Below, in pieces: positions 16,299 to 26,200 of a stretch of 64,000 nt of DNA. The stretch's first letter is position 1, and each line of letters begins with the position of its first letter. The notes below the pieces were generated by a model. That model searched no databases. It saw only the letters and a list, made by a program, of their open reading frames with translations, and was not told where the DNA came from. Location: NCBI RefSeq assembly GCF_014650035.1, contig NZ_BMUE01000023.1:23940-87939 (forward strand), written 5' to 3'. This DNA comes from Streptomyces lucensis JCM 4490. Lineage in GTDB: Bacteria > Actinomycetota > Actinomycetes > Streptomycetales > Streptomycetaceae. The translations under genes and the position numbers were made by a program.

Positions 16299-19200
16299 AT
16301 GTTCTTCCGCAGCCGCGCCGCGGTGCGCAAGTCGGGCGGATCCTCCGCCGAGGGAGCCGGGGCCTTTGCCAACAGCGGCGTGATGATTGACAGCTCCGTG
16401 CAGGTGTTCGCGGGGCGCGCCGCCGTCTCCGGCTATCTCCTGCAGGTGGAACAGGCACTCGCGGCCGCCGACTTCCAGGGGCGCGAGAGCGAACTCGCCC
16501 AACTCGCCGCCTTCTGCGCGCACGATGTGCCCGCAGACCGTCACGGCGCCAGCTACTGGCGCTGGGTGGCCCCGGCGTGGGCAGGAAAGTCGGCCCTGCT
16601 GGCGCACTTCGTCCTGCATCCTCCACCCGGCGTCGATGTCGTGTCGTTCTTCATCACCTCCCGCATGGCCGCGCAGAACGACGCCGCGGCGTTCTGCGAG
16701 GTCGTCCAGCGGCAGGTGTACGCCTTGCTGGGCGAGGAGGAGCCGCTGAGTAGCCCCGCCACGCGCAACGAGCAGATGCTGCTCGCGCTGCACCGCGCCG
16801 CACAGGGGTGCGCGGCGCGCGGCCGACGGCTCGTGCTCGTGGTAGACGGGTTGGACGAGGACCGCGGCGTGATCGCCGGTGCCGACGGCCACAGCATCGC
16901 GGCGCTATTGCCCCGCGTTCCGACGCACGGCATGCGAATCGTCGTCGCTGGCCGTCCGCATCCGCCGGTACCGGGGGATGTGCCTGCGGACCATCCCCTG
17001 CGGACCACGCGGATCGACCACCGGCTGGAGCCGTCCCCGCACGCCCGCACGGCGCGCTGGGACGCGGAGGACGATTTGCTGCGACTGCGAGACGGCGGCG
17101 GGCTGGGCTGGGACTTGGTCGCTCTGACCGTCGCAGCCGGAGGTGGGCTGAGCGCGCCTGACTTCGCGGAGCTGACCGGTAGCCTGGCGCGGCTGGTCGA
17201 GCGCGAGCTGTCCGCGGTGAACGGCCGTAGCTTCCGCCAGCGCTCCGGGCAGTGGACGTCCGCCGGTCCGCACGTCTTTCTCTTCGCGCACGAGGAGATC
17301 CGGCGCGGCGCGGCTGAGCTGGTCACGGACCAGGAGCTGGCGGCCCACCGCAGCCGTCTGCACTGGTGGGCGGACTCCTACCGGCGCGCGGGGTGGCCGG
17401 AGGGGACACCCGAGTACCTGCTGCGCGGCTACACCCAATTGCTGCGCGAACAGGGGGATACTTCCAGGCTGGTGGCGCTGGCCTGCGATACCCGGTGGCA
17501 GGAGCGGCTGTGGCGGGCGTCCGGGGCGGACCTGGAGGCGCTCAGCGCGGTGTCGGCCGCGTTCGATCTGGTGCTGGCGGACGGCGGGCGCCGCGGCGAT
17601 CAGGACGTGTCCGTGGCCTTGCGGCTCGCCGCCGCGCGGGACGGGCTGCACGATCGGACGGCGCCTCTCTCCTCCGACCTGATCGCCCTGTGGGCCCGGT
17701 GCGGGCACCCGGCGCGCGCCGTTCATCTGGCCGAGTCGCAGCGCGACGCGTGGGACCGGGTGGCCGCCCTGAGCGCCATCGCTGGCGCCTTGGCCACCGC
17801 GCGCCCGGATCAGGCGGCCGCTCTGCTCGACGGAGCGGACAGCACCAAAGATCGGGACCGCTTCCTGGCGGCGATCGCCAAGGGCCTCGCGGGCTCCGGC
17901 CGGCCCGCCGAGGCCCTACAAACGGCCCGCCACATAAGCGACCCGGAGTGCAGGGCGGAAGCTCTCGTCGCCGGCGTCGGGGCCCTGGCCGGGGCGGCGA
18001 GGAGCGCCGCGGCGGCCCAGGAGGAGGCCGGGGCACGGGGCACCGATGCGGTTTCTTGGGCGCTGGAAGCCGTCGACGCGGTCATGGCGGTGCCCAACAC
18101 CGTCTCCCGCAGTGCCCTGGGCGCCTCGCTGGCCGCCGCGCTCTCCCGGCTCGGCGAGGATCGCCGAGCGCTGGCGCTGGCGGAGCGTGTCGTGGCCAGT
18201 TCGGCCGACTCCGGTGACGCGGTCCGGCGTGCGCAGTACCTCGCCCTGTTCGCCCGGGGGATGTCCACGGCGCCGGGGCTCGCCGCGCAGGCCGCCAAGT
18301 TCGCCATGGCGTCGGCCCGGCTGGCGGCGGACATCGACGACCCCGACGGCGTGGACTTGGTCTACCCCCACGTTGCTGCGGGCCTGGAGGCGACCGGGCA
18401 CCACCAGCAGGCGATCGACCTGGGCAGCCGTTTCCTGAACGATCCGGAGGACGGCCTGGTCGAGATCGGCATCGCGGTCGCGGAAGCCGGTGACCTCGAC
18501 CGAGCCCTGAAGCTGGCCGAGCGGATCACGGAACCCATCTATCGGGCGCGCGTCCTCAACGCCGCCGGCAGGATGACGGCAGGATCCCGTGACCCGGCGC
18601 GGACGCTGCGCCTGGCCCAGCAAGCCCGCGACGCCACCGACGAGGTGCCCTACCTCCACTGGCGGGTGACGCTGTCGGCCGACACCGCCGACTTCCTGCT
18701 GCGGGCGGGCCAGGAGGAACGCGCCCACGCCGTGGTCAAGCGGGCGACGAACATGGCGCGGAGGGGCCGAGTGCCCAGGGTGTACACCCTCATCAAGCTG
18801 GCCGTCGCGGCTCACCGGTCGGGGCACCGGGACGACGCGGCCCGCCTCATCCACCGCGCCGAACAGGCTGCTAACGCATCCGCCGATTACGCACGCGTTC
18901 TCAACCTCGCGGAGGTAGCCGAGGGCCTGCACCACACAGGTCGCCCCGCGGAGGCGGACGAACTCCTGCGCCGCCTAATCCACGAGAGCCGGACCCTGAC
19001 GGATCGTGCCGAGCACGCCGAGGGCCTGCGACGAGTGGCCGAGGTATTCGGCCGCATCGGGAAACCGGACGGAGCGGCAGACCTGGCTCAGGAGCTCCTG
19101 GGCCTGGCAGGCACCGCCGACAGCCCATCCCGCCGACGCTGGGACACGTACGCCGCCGCCGGTGCGCTCCTCGCGACGGGCGAGATCGACGCGGTGCTCA

Positions 19201-19733
19201 GGCTGGAGGGCGGTCTGCCGGATGGCGCGGTCGACGAGATCCTCACCGGTGTCGTGAAAAAACTCGTGGACGCCGGTGATCTGGCCGCAGCAGAGCGGAT
19301 CACCGACTGTCAAGGAGACGAGCACGCCCTCGGCTACCTCGCAGCGGGCGCCGCAGCCGCGGGGGACGTCGCCCGTGCCGCCGCGCTGCTGGAGGAGATC
19401 AGCACCCCTGTCCTGCGCGAGGCGGCCACGCCGGCCGTCGTCAAGGCGCTCAGCCGGGTGGGCGCCCGCGCGGCGGCCCGTGCCCTGGCCGACGCCCTCA
19501 CCATGCCCGATCACCGCGGCAAGGCGCTCGCAGCGATCGCCCAGTCCCTCGGCCCCTGCCCGCAGGGGCGCCTCATGCTGGTCGAGGCGCTGTGCTGCGT
19601 CCCGTGGGAGCAGGTACCTGAGGAAATCGCCGGTGTGGTGCCGGAGCATCTGCCCCTCCTTGCAGACCTCGTGCCGACGGAAGGCCAGGGTCCTCCTTCA
19701 AAGATCATCAGGTCGTGGATCAGGGTCGGGTGA
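16299..19733 (+). CDS. Large STAND-type P-loop NTPase with C-terminal helical repeats
   Basis: A 1144-aa protein. Residues 10-35 resemble the Gly-rich tail of the upstream membrane protein. An NTPase domain follows: FQGRESEL just before the first strand, a Walker A APAWAGKSAL (91-100) that lacks the usual first Gly, Walker B RLVLVVDGLDED (177-188), and VAGRPHP as sensor-like strand. From about residue 430 to the end the protein is built of Ala/Leu/Arg-rich helical pairs of TPR or similar type. This layout matches STAND switches that sense invasion or stress and pass the signal to an effector; no effector domain is recognised here. Co-transcribed with the small membrane protein. Confidence 0.7.
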   Translation: MFFRSRAAVRKSGGSSAEGAGAFANSGVMIDSSVQVFAGRAAVSGYLLQVEQALAAADFQGRESELAQLAAFCAHDVPADRHGASYWRWVAPAWAGKSALLAHFVLHPPPGVDVVSFFITSRMAAQNDAAAFCEVVQRQVYALLGEEEPLSSPATRNEQMLLALHRAAQGCAARGRRLVLVVDGLDEDRGVIAGADGHSIAALLPRVPTHGMRIVVAGRPHPPVPGDVPADHPLRTTRIDHRLEPSPHARTARWDAEDDLLRLRDGGGLGWDLVALTVAAGGGLSAPDFAELTGSLARLVERELSAVNGRSFRQRSGQWTSAGPHVFLFAHEEIRRGAAELVTDQELAAHRSRLHWWADSYRRAGWPEGTPEYLLRGYTQLLREQGDTSRLVALACDTRWQERLWRASGADLEALSAVSAAFDLVLADGGRRGDQDVSVALRLAAARDGLHDRTAPLSSDLIALWARCGHPARAVHLAESQRDAWDRVAALSAIAGALATARPDQAAALLDGADSTKDRDRFLAAIAKGLAGSGRPAEALQTARHISDPECRAEALVAGVGALAGAARSAAAAQEEAGARGTDAVSWALEAVDAVMAVPNTVSRSALGASLAAALSRLGEDRRALALAERVVASSADSGDAVRRAQYLALFARGMSTAPGLAAQAAKFAMASARLAADIDDPDGVDLVYPHVAAGLEATGHHQQAIDLGSRFLNDPEDGLVEIGIAVAEAGDLDRALKLAERITEPIYRARVLNAAGRMTAGSRDPARTLRLAQQARDATDEVPYLHWRVTLSADTADFLLRAGQEERAHAVVKRATNMARRGRVPRVYTLIKLAVAAHRSGHRDDAARLIHRAEQAANASADYARVLNLAEVAEGLHHTGRPAEADELLRRLIHESRTLTDRAEHAEGLRRVAEVFGRIGKPDGAADLAQELLGLAGTADSPSRRRWDTYAAAGALLATGEIDAVLRLEGGLPDGAVDEILTGVVKKLVDAGDLAAAERITDCQGDEHALGYLAAGAAAAGDVARAAALLEEISTPVLREAATPAVVKALSRVGARAAARALADALTMPDHRGKALAAIAQSLGPCPQGRLMLVEALCCVPWEQVPEEIAGVVPEHLPLLADLVPTEGQGPPSKIIRSWIRVG

Positions 19734-20110
19734 TACCCCGTCAACTCACCGACATGGCCGGGAGTTGCTCCGTCCAGCCGACAGCCCCGAGCATGTCACC
19801 TTCACCGGCCCCGTCCCGGAGGCAACGCTCCAGGACGCTGCCCTGCGAGGCGGAGGCCACCGCCGCAGCAAGAGCGGTATATCGTCCGATCCGCTGCCCA
19901 TGAAGTCATCGGCATCACGGCGCTTGCCGACGCCCGATCCCCGGCTTCCCGCCTTCAAGCCGGAGATCGAGCCCGCCGATACCGACGGTGCCTCCTCGGA
20001 GGAGACCGGCCGTCCATCACGGGCGCAGGGAAGCATGATCGCCATTCATGGAATGCGGCCCCGCGGAACTACGGCAGAGCCGGTTGGGGGTGCCAGCGCC
20101 CCCTCACCCC
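19734..20110. other. Convergent intergenic region
   Basis: About 380 bp between the ends of two convergent units (STAND NTPase and pPIWI-RE). Open frames on both strands are composition artefacts without starts or motifs. No clear terminator hairpin was found by eye. Confidence 0.4.
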
Positions 20111-23100
20111 TCAGGGGAACAAGGCGAGCTGTTCGTCCTCCGGTGCTTGCGCGAGGCCGGGATCCTCTGCGTATTCCGGGTCCAAGTCTGCCGGCTCGGT
20201 GTCCGCGCCTTCCTCGATCACGCCCAGCGCCGCCGCTACGCACTGCCCACTGACGTTGCCCGCCACCTCGGCGGTGGCCAGCTCCTCAAGGGGGTATTCC
20301 TCAGCCTCACCCGCCTCTGCCTCGGCGATCGTCGGCAGTACGTAGTGCTGGGCGAGGCTGGCCAGGTGCAGGGGCAGGGGGAGGGAGAGTGCGTCCAGGT
20401 AGTCGGGGGCTTGGCGCAGCTGGTGCACAGCCAGAGCGAGTGCTTCGGCTGAGTCGCCGGCATCCTCGTGGCAGCCCAGGACTGTGATCTCCACCAGCCC
20501 GGGGTTCCAGGCCGGGATGTGTGTATCGATGGTGGGTTTGCCCTTGTTGGGTCCCTGGCGCAGCGGCCGGGGCGCGATTTTGTCGGCCTCGACGGCGGAG
20601 TCTCGGAAGGTGCTCGCTTTAGGCGTGGTGCTGTAGAAGACCCGGCCGGAGGAGCGTGCGGCGTCTTCGTCCTCCACCCACAGCCCCTGGGGCAGGCCGT
20701 TGACTTCGCCGGGAGAGGCGTTGCCCCACCATTGCGGGGTCTCCCGCCCTGCTGCCGTACGTACGCGAATCAACCGGAGATCGGGGTCGAGTCCCACCGG
20801 CTGCGCGTGGCCGGTCTTGATCAGATCCCGTTCGGTTCGGCCGTCCTGGAGCCAGGGCCAGTGCAGCCGACTGTTCTGCGAATGGGTCAGCAGGGCGGTG
20901 GGTCGGCCGCGAAGAGAGCGGACCATCTTCTGGAGATATCGGGCGGTCGCCCTGCGCTGTTCATCCATGTTCTGCTGCCAGACACGGTACTTCGAACGCT
21001 GCTGCGGTACGAAGGCGGCTTCGGTGTCCGTGGGCGTCGCGATCTCGGTCTCGGTGGGTTCGCTGACCTCCGGGATTTCGGCTGTCTTGACCAGGCCGAG
21101 CAGGAACTGGGGGTAGGGAATCCAGCGTCCCGTCCGCTCGTCCCAGCCAGTGACAGCCGCCAGGCCGCTGCCCGGTGCCAGCGGTGTGACCATGACGGCC
21201 ACCGGGGTGTGGCGGGGCAGTCGCGTGGGGCCGTCCTTGCGCCGCTTAACCATGTACGTGGCGACGTAGCGCAGGTCCTTGGGGATTGCTTCGCCGAGCG
21301 TGTGTTCGGGCAGGACACGGACACCGTACTGGCGCAGAGCGTCCTCCCAGCCCGAATGGACCCGGTGGGAGAGGTTCTTCTCGCTGTTGTAGCCCTTGGC
21401 CTTCTTGGGGACGACCGCGAATTGCGTCAGGACGCCCGCGTCCGCGCAGCCCAGCCGGAGCGCGTACTTGGGGTCATCCAGACGGTGGGCGAAGTCCTGG
21501 CGGCGATCGATCTCCACAAGGGCGAAGCTGGGGTGAAGCGGGTCAGCTCCGTCGTCGGCCAAGAACGCGGCGGCAGTCTTCCGCCGGGCGTTGATACCGG
21601 CCTCCAGGGCTTTGCCCCTGGGCCGCGCTGCGGGGTCGATGCCCAGAGTGTCGGTGATTCCCCCGGTGGTGCGCAGACAGCGGAGACGAAGGATGAGTTC
21701 CGGTGCTTTCCATTCGAGAGTGACGGGGCTTCCGGGTACGGCCCGCTCGTACGCGTCCTCGGCAGTGGCTGGCTCCGGGCGGCTTCCGTCGCCGTCCAGC
21801 CCGAGAACGTCGGCTAGGGCCTCAATGGCTGCATCCCGGAACGATGGGCTCTGCCACAGCAGTCTGGCTTCGACGAGGCACCCGGCCCCCGTCCCCTTGA
21901 TCGCCTCGGCGGGGTCCTGCCCCTGGTTGATCCTGGCTGCCACCGCGAGTGCGGTCCGGCGAGCGCGGGCTTCGCGTTGCGCCTCCGCTTCCTTCTCCGC
22001 CGCCTTGGGCTTGGGCCGGGCATTAGCGGGGGCGCTGCTGCCGGCGCTCGCCCGGCTGAGGGAGGGGACCCGGCGTAGCTGCTCGGGCAGCGCCTGTTCG
22101 GCCCACTGAACGATCTGTGAACGCTGGTGTGACATAAGCCCGGCACCGATGCCGTGAGCACCCATGTGTGTGCTGTGAACTACAGCGGCGCGGGTGCCGT
22201 CCCCGTCGCCGATCCACTCCTCGGGTGTGGCAAGCAGGCTGACGGGGTCGGGGAAGGGGCGGTTGAGCGCCAGCCTGCCCAGGATCTGGGCAGGGCCGTT
22301 GTTCTTCCAGGCATAGCCCTCGGTGCCGCGGTCCCAGGTCAGCCGGGCCACGGCGTACCGCTCGCTGGTGGGTGCTCCGGGGAGCCAGGGGATGCCGGGC
22401 AACAGGTAGACCGAGGTATCGCGGCCATACGGCAGCCGCAGGCGTTGCTTCCTCGCGTCGAGGCGAGTTGCCCAGCGGCGTACTCCCGTGTGCAGGTGGA
22501 GACGGGGTCGAGGGTCGAAGGGGACAGTGTGTAGCGAAATGTTGATCACGATGGAGAACCACCACTCGCGCCCCTTGACCACGTGCGAGAGAGGCTGCGA
22601 GAGGAGTTCCGCTCCCTGCTGGCGCGGGCCTCGCGGCACGGCCCGGAAGTGCAGGCTGCCGGCGCTGTGTTCATAGGGTCCCAGGGCGAGGATGCGCCGG
22701 GCCAGGGCATCGGTTGCGAGTTGGTATTGCCGATCGCGCGGAGCCGCGGTCCCGCCGTCGGTCGTGGGGCAGCCGAGGAGGTCGACAGTGACGTCCTGCC
22801 ACTGCGGCGGACAGGAGCGCAGCGCCGTATGGGTGTCCAGGACTGCCCGGTGATGTGCGGGATCGGGGCGGAGGTCTTGAAGCCAGGCCCCGCTCAGCCG
22901 GTCCAGGGTGTCGCCGGGAAGCGGGTGGGGGGAGTCGGAGGGGGTGTAGAGCCAGAAGTCCTCGGCCAGTTGCTGCGGGTCGCGGGGACGGCCGCGGACT
23001 ACCAGATCGGGTGCGAGGCTCTGCAGAACTCCGTTGAAGCTGGCGACGGGCGCAGCGCGGTAGGGCTCGGCCTCGGGGGGACGGCCTAGGTTGCAAAGCT

Positions 23101-23221
23101 CCAGAACGCTCTCGTGCCACTGCTCCGCAAAGGGTAGTGCCCGGTAACGGGCGGTCCAGGGCGCGGTGTTGGGCTTCAAAAGGTAGGCGGCCCGGCTGGT
23201 GTCGCGGTACTTGGCAGCCAT
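20111..23221 (-). CDS. pPIWI-RE protein (prokaryotic PIWI of the R/E family)
   Basis: A 1036-aa protein, last in a four-gene operon, with ATG 21 nt after an AAGGAG ribosome site overlapping the spacer. It has the layout of the pPIWI-RE family: an N-terminal module to about residue 240, a MID-like middle, and an RNase H/PIWI fold from about 560. The PIWI part shows VEIDRRQD (Asp572) on the first strand, a THSQNSR block (779-785), and near the C-terminus WNPGLVEITVLG (Glu911) followed by HQLRQAP (Arg936), the Glu and Arg I take to be the conserved residues for which the family is named. The family is predicted to bind nucleic-acid guides or RNA-DNA hybrids in a restriction-like role against invaders. 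Acidic C-terminal tail. Confidence 0.85.
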   Translation of the reverse strand: MAAKYRDTSRAAYLLKPNTAPWTARYRALPFAEQWHESVLELCNLGRPPEAEPYRAAPVASFNGVLQSLAPDLVVRGRPRDPQQLAEDFWLYTPSDSPHPLPGDTLDRLSGAWLQDLRPDPAHHRAVLDTHTALRSCPPQWQDVTVDLLGCPTTDGGTAAPRDRQYQLATDALARRILALGPYEHSAGSLHFRAVPRGPRQQGAELLSQPLSHVVKGREWWFSIVINISLHTVPFDPRPRLHLHTGVRRWATRLDARKQRLRLPYGRDTSVYLLPGIPWLPGAPTSERYAVARLTWDRGTEGYAWKNNGPAQILGRLALNRPFPDPVSLLATPEEWIGDGDGTRAAVVHSTHMGAHGIGAGLMSHQRSQIVQWAEQALPEQLRRVPSLSRASAGSSAPANARPKPKAAEKEAEAQREARARRTALAVAARINQGQDPAEAIKGTGAGCLVEARLLWQSPSFRDAAIEALADVLGLDGDGSRPEPATAEDAYERAVPGSPVTLEWKAPELILRLRCLRTTGGITDTLGIDPAARPRGKALEAGINARRKTAAAFLADDGADPLHPSFALVEIDRRQDFAHRLDDPKYALRLGCADAGVLTQFAVVPKKAKGYNSEKNLSHRVHSGWEDALRQYGVRVLPEHTLGEAIPKDLRYVATYMVKRRKDGPTRLPRHTPVAVMVTPLAPGSGLAAVTGWDERTGRWIPYPQFLLGLVKTAEIPEVSEPTETEIATPTDTEAAFVPQQRSKYRVWQQNMDEQRRATARYLQKMVRSLRGRPTALLTHSQNSRLHWPWLQDGRTERDLIKTGHAQPVGLDPDLRLIRVRTAAGRETPQWWGNASPGEVNGLPQGLWVEDEDAARSSGRVFYSTTPKASTFRDSAVEADKIAPRPLRQGPNKGKPTIDTHIPAWNPGLVEITVLGCHEDAGDSAEALALAVHQLRQAPDYLDALSLPLPLHLASLAQHYVLPTIAEAEAGEAEEYPLEELATAEVAGNVSGQCVAAALGVIEEGADTEPADLDPEYAEDPGLAQAPEDEQLALFP

Positions 23222-23247
23222 GGTCTTTGCTGTCTCCTTGCTGTGGC

Positions 23248-26200
23248 TCAGCGATCAGTTCGGGCGCTCAGGCCGCACAGGGCGTCGTAGAGGGGGTGGT
23301 AGAGCGTGCGGACCAAGGCAGGGTCGGCGGGGTCGGCAAACAATTCGGGTGTGGTTTCGTCAGCGAAGTAGGGCGCGAGGACATCGCGGAGCTTGATGAG
23401 CAGGCCCTGGTCGTTGCGTCGGCGTCCGCTGCGGGTCGCCGCGGCGGGCGGGGCCCCGGCCTCGGCGAGTGCGGGGGCGAAGGCCGCGTCGACGAACACC
23501 ACCCGCGCGGGCACTCCGCCGCGCACCAGGCGGCCGATGACCTGCCAGATGGTGACCAGCTGATCCCAGGCGAAGGAGGTCTTCTCCGCGTCGTTGAGCT
23601 GGGAGTAGATGTAGCGTCGGGACAGCAGGCGGCGCCACTCCTTGCGAGCCGCGAGGCGGAAGGCGAGCCCGGCGGTGTCCATGTCCGCTGCGTCGGCCAC
23701 AAGTTTGCCGAAGGTTCCCGCCTCGGCATCCGGCTGGTTCCGGACGAACCTGGTGACCCAGTCGTTGATGGCGAAGACGGCCAGCGAGAGGTCGTCGGGG
23801 CGCGGGTGGGGACGGGCGAGGAAGAGGACGGTTCCGAAGGCGGCTTTGTGGCTCTGGTTGAGGATGTTGTGGCCGCGCTCGATTGCCATCAGGGGGGCGA
23901 CCAGGACTTCGGCGTCTTCGTCCTTGGCGAAGGCGGCGAGGTCGCCGCGGCGTACGGCGCAGGCGCCGGTGAAGTCTCCCGTGGCAGTGTCTCCGGGGCC
24001 GGCGTGGTCGAGCTCTGCCTTGTCGGAGGCGAGGACGCGGACCTTTCCGCGCCAGCGCGGCATGCGTTCCAGGAGGTCGGCGGCGATCCTGGCGTCCTGG
24101 TAGCTTCCGACCAGGAGGAGGGCACGTCGGCGTTCTCCGTCCTCGATCTGCCGTAGTTCCTGGTCGAGGAGCGAGGTGCTGCCCGGGGCCGACTTGCCGA
24201 GCTGGGTGACCATCTGGGCCAGGACCCGGTCACGGGTATCGAGTCGGGCTCCGGAGAGGGTAAGCGGGGTTCCTTCGCCGTCGTAGAGGAACAGCGTGGT
24301 GAACAGGGTTTTCCGGATGGAGTCGACGGCGGCCTGGTGGGGTTTGAGGATCGCTTGGACCGGCGCCATGACGTGTGCGCGGGTCGATGTCCCGGCCCAA
24401 CTGGTGCCGGACATGAGCAGGACGTGCGGTCCCGGACGGCCCGCTGCGGGGTCGGCTCCCAGCTCGGGAAGGTGAAGCAAGAGCTCGCGGCCGACGCCGG
24501 CACAGCGGAAGAAGCGCAGGGTACCGCTTCGGTGTTCGTCGCCGTCCGGGCCGCGCTCCGGATCTTCGGGCAGGTACTGGAATCCAAGGACGTTACCCAT
24601 CGGGGCTTCCGGCACCACCGGCGCATAGTCGAGGGGCGGTCTGCGGGAGAGTTCGTTGTCGGCGGTGTCCAGATGCAGAGCCGCCTCGGCCTGCGGCCAC
24701 AGGAAGGTGACGCGTTCCAGGCGCTGATGCAGGGCGGCCAGTACCAGGGTGAACTCAAGGCGTCGGGCTTCTCGTTCCAGCCAGGGTTCACTCCCCCAAG
24801 TGTCTACGGGATCCCGGGCGGGTTTCCCCGGGCCGGGCGGCTCCTGGCGCAGCGAACCGTCCAGCAGCGGGGACCCGGTGAGCAGGGTGTCGAGCACGGA
24901 TCGGACACGTTGGCTGGTCGCTGTCTGGTCGAGGTGGTGCAGGAGAGCTCCGGCACTCCGGACCAGGGCGTCGGTGAGGTCGCTGTGCGAGCCGCGATCG
25001 CCGAGCGGGTCGTCGCGGAAGGCGTCGAACGCCTTGGTGACTTCGTTGCGCCGGATATCCCAGGGCTCGGTGTCCGGGGTCCGCGGCACGGGTGCGTCGC
25101 CGTCGGCTTCGTCGTTGGAGTCGTACACCTCGGCGTCGGAGGAGGTCTCGTTAGGGAGGAGACCGGTGACGCGCGGACGGGGGTACCACTCGTTGACGAG
25201 CTTCTCCTGGAGCGTCCAGGCGCTGAAGTACTCGATGTCCGCCCAGCGGCGAAGGTCGTGGTCGGTGATCAGTCGGCGGTAGAGACGGTTGGCGGCGACG
25301 TGGACCAGGTCCAGGGAGGCCGACCAGCGTTCGACATCGCGTGCCGAGAGGGGCAGACGGCCTTGCCGGGCCAGTTCATCGATCTTGTGGATGCCGAGGC
25401 GGTCGAGCCAGGAATCCGGGCCGCGCACGATCAGCGTCGCGGACGGGGCGAAGGCGGTGTCGAGCTGCATCTGTACGCGGTCCGCCTCGTCGACGATGAT
25501 GATGTCGCTGCGCAGACAGGCCAGTTCAAGGTGCCTGAGGCGTTCGGCATTAAGATGGTTGGGGACAGCGCTCTGCAGGAGGCTGGCCGGGTTGGCCACC
25601 CAGATCAGGGCATCGACCAGCTCCCGGTCTGGGGCATGGCGAGGGCAGACGCTCCACACCGGACAGCCGTGATCGGACCGCGACATCTCGCTTTCCGCGG
25701 GCGCCTCGGACAGGTCGTGCCGGTACACGGGCATCGGGATCTCCCCGACAGCGGTGGGACCAGGCTTCTTGACCGGGCGCAGTTCCGTGCAGGGGGCGTC
25801 GACGTAGCGCAGGGGTTCGGCTGCTTCCAATCCGCGCTGTGCGTCGAGGATGCACACCGAGCTCAGGTCGTCGAAGGCTGGATCATCCTGCTGGAGGAGG
25901 GAGGCTTGGCCGCGCGCGGCGAGGCGGCGGTGCAGCCGGGATGCATGCTGGTCGCGGGTGGTGCCGCCGATGACGGGAGCGGCCTGCAGGTCCAGGTCGC
26001 GGAACTGGCCGACCACGGTGAGCTGTTCGGCGACGTCACCGACGACCAGAGTGATGCGGAGCCCTTTGCGTGCGCCCCAGACGGCGATGAGGTGCATCAG
26101 AGTGCTCTTGCCCGCGCCCACCATGCCGACCAGATGGAGCAGGCGGTCCATGCGGAGAACTGTGGTCTTCTCAAAGCGCTGCCCGTCGGCAGACCGAGTA

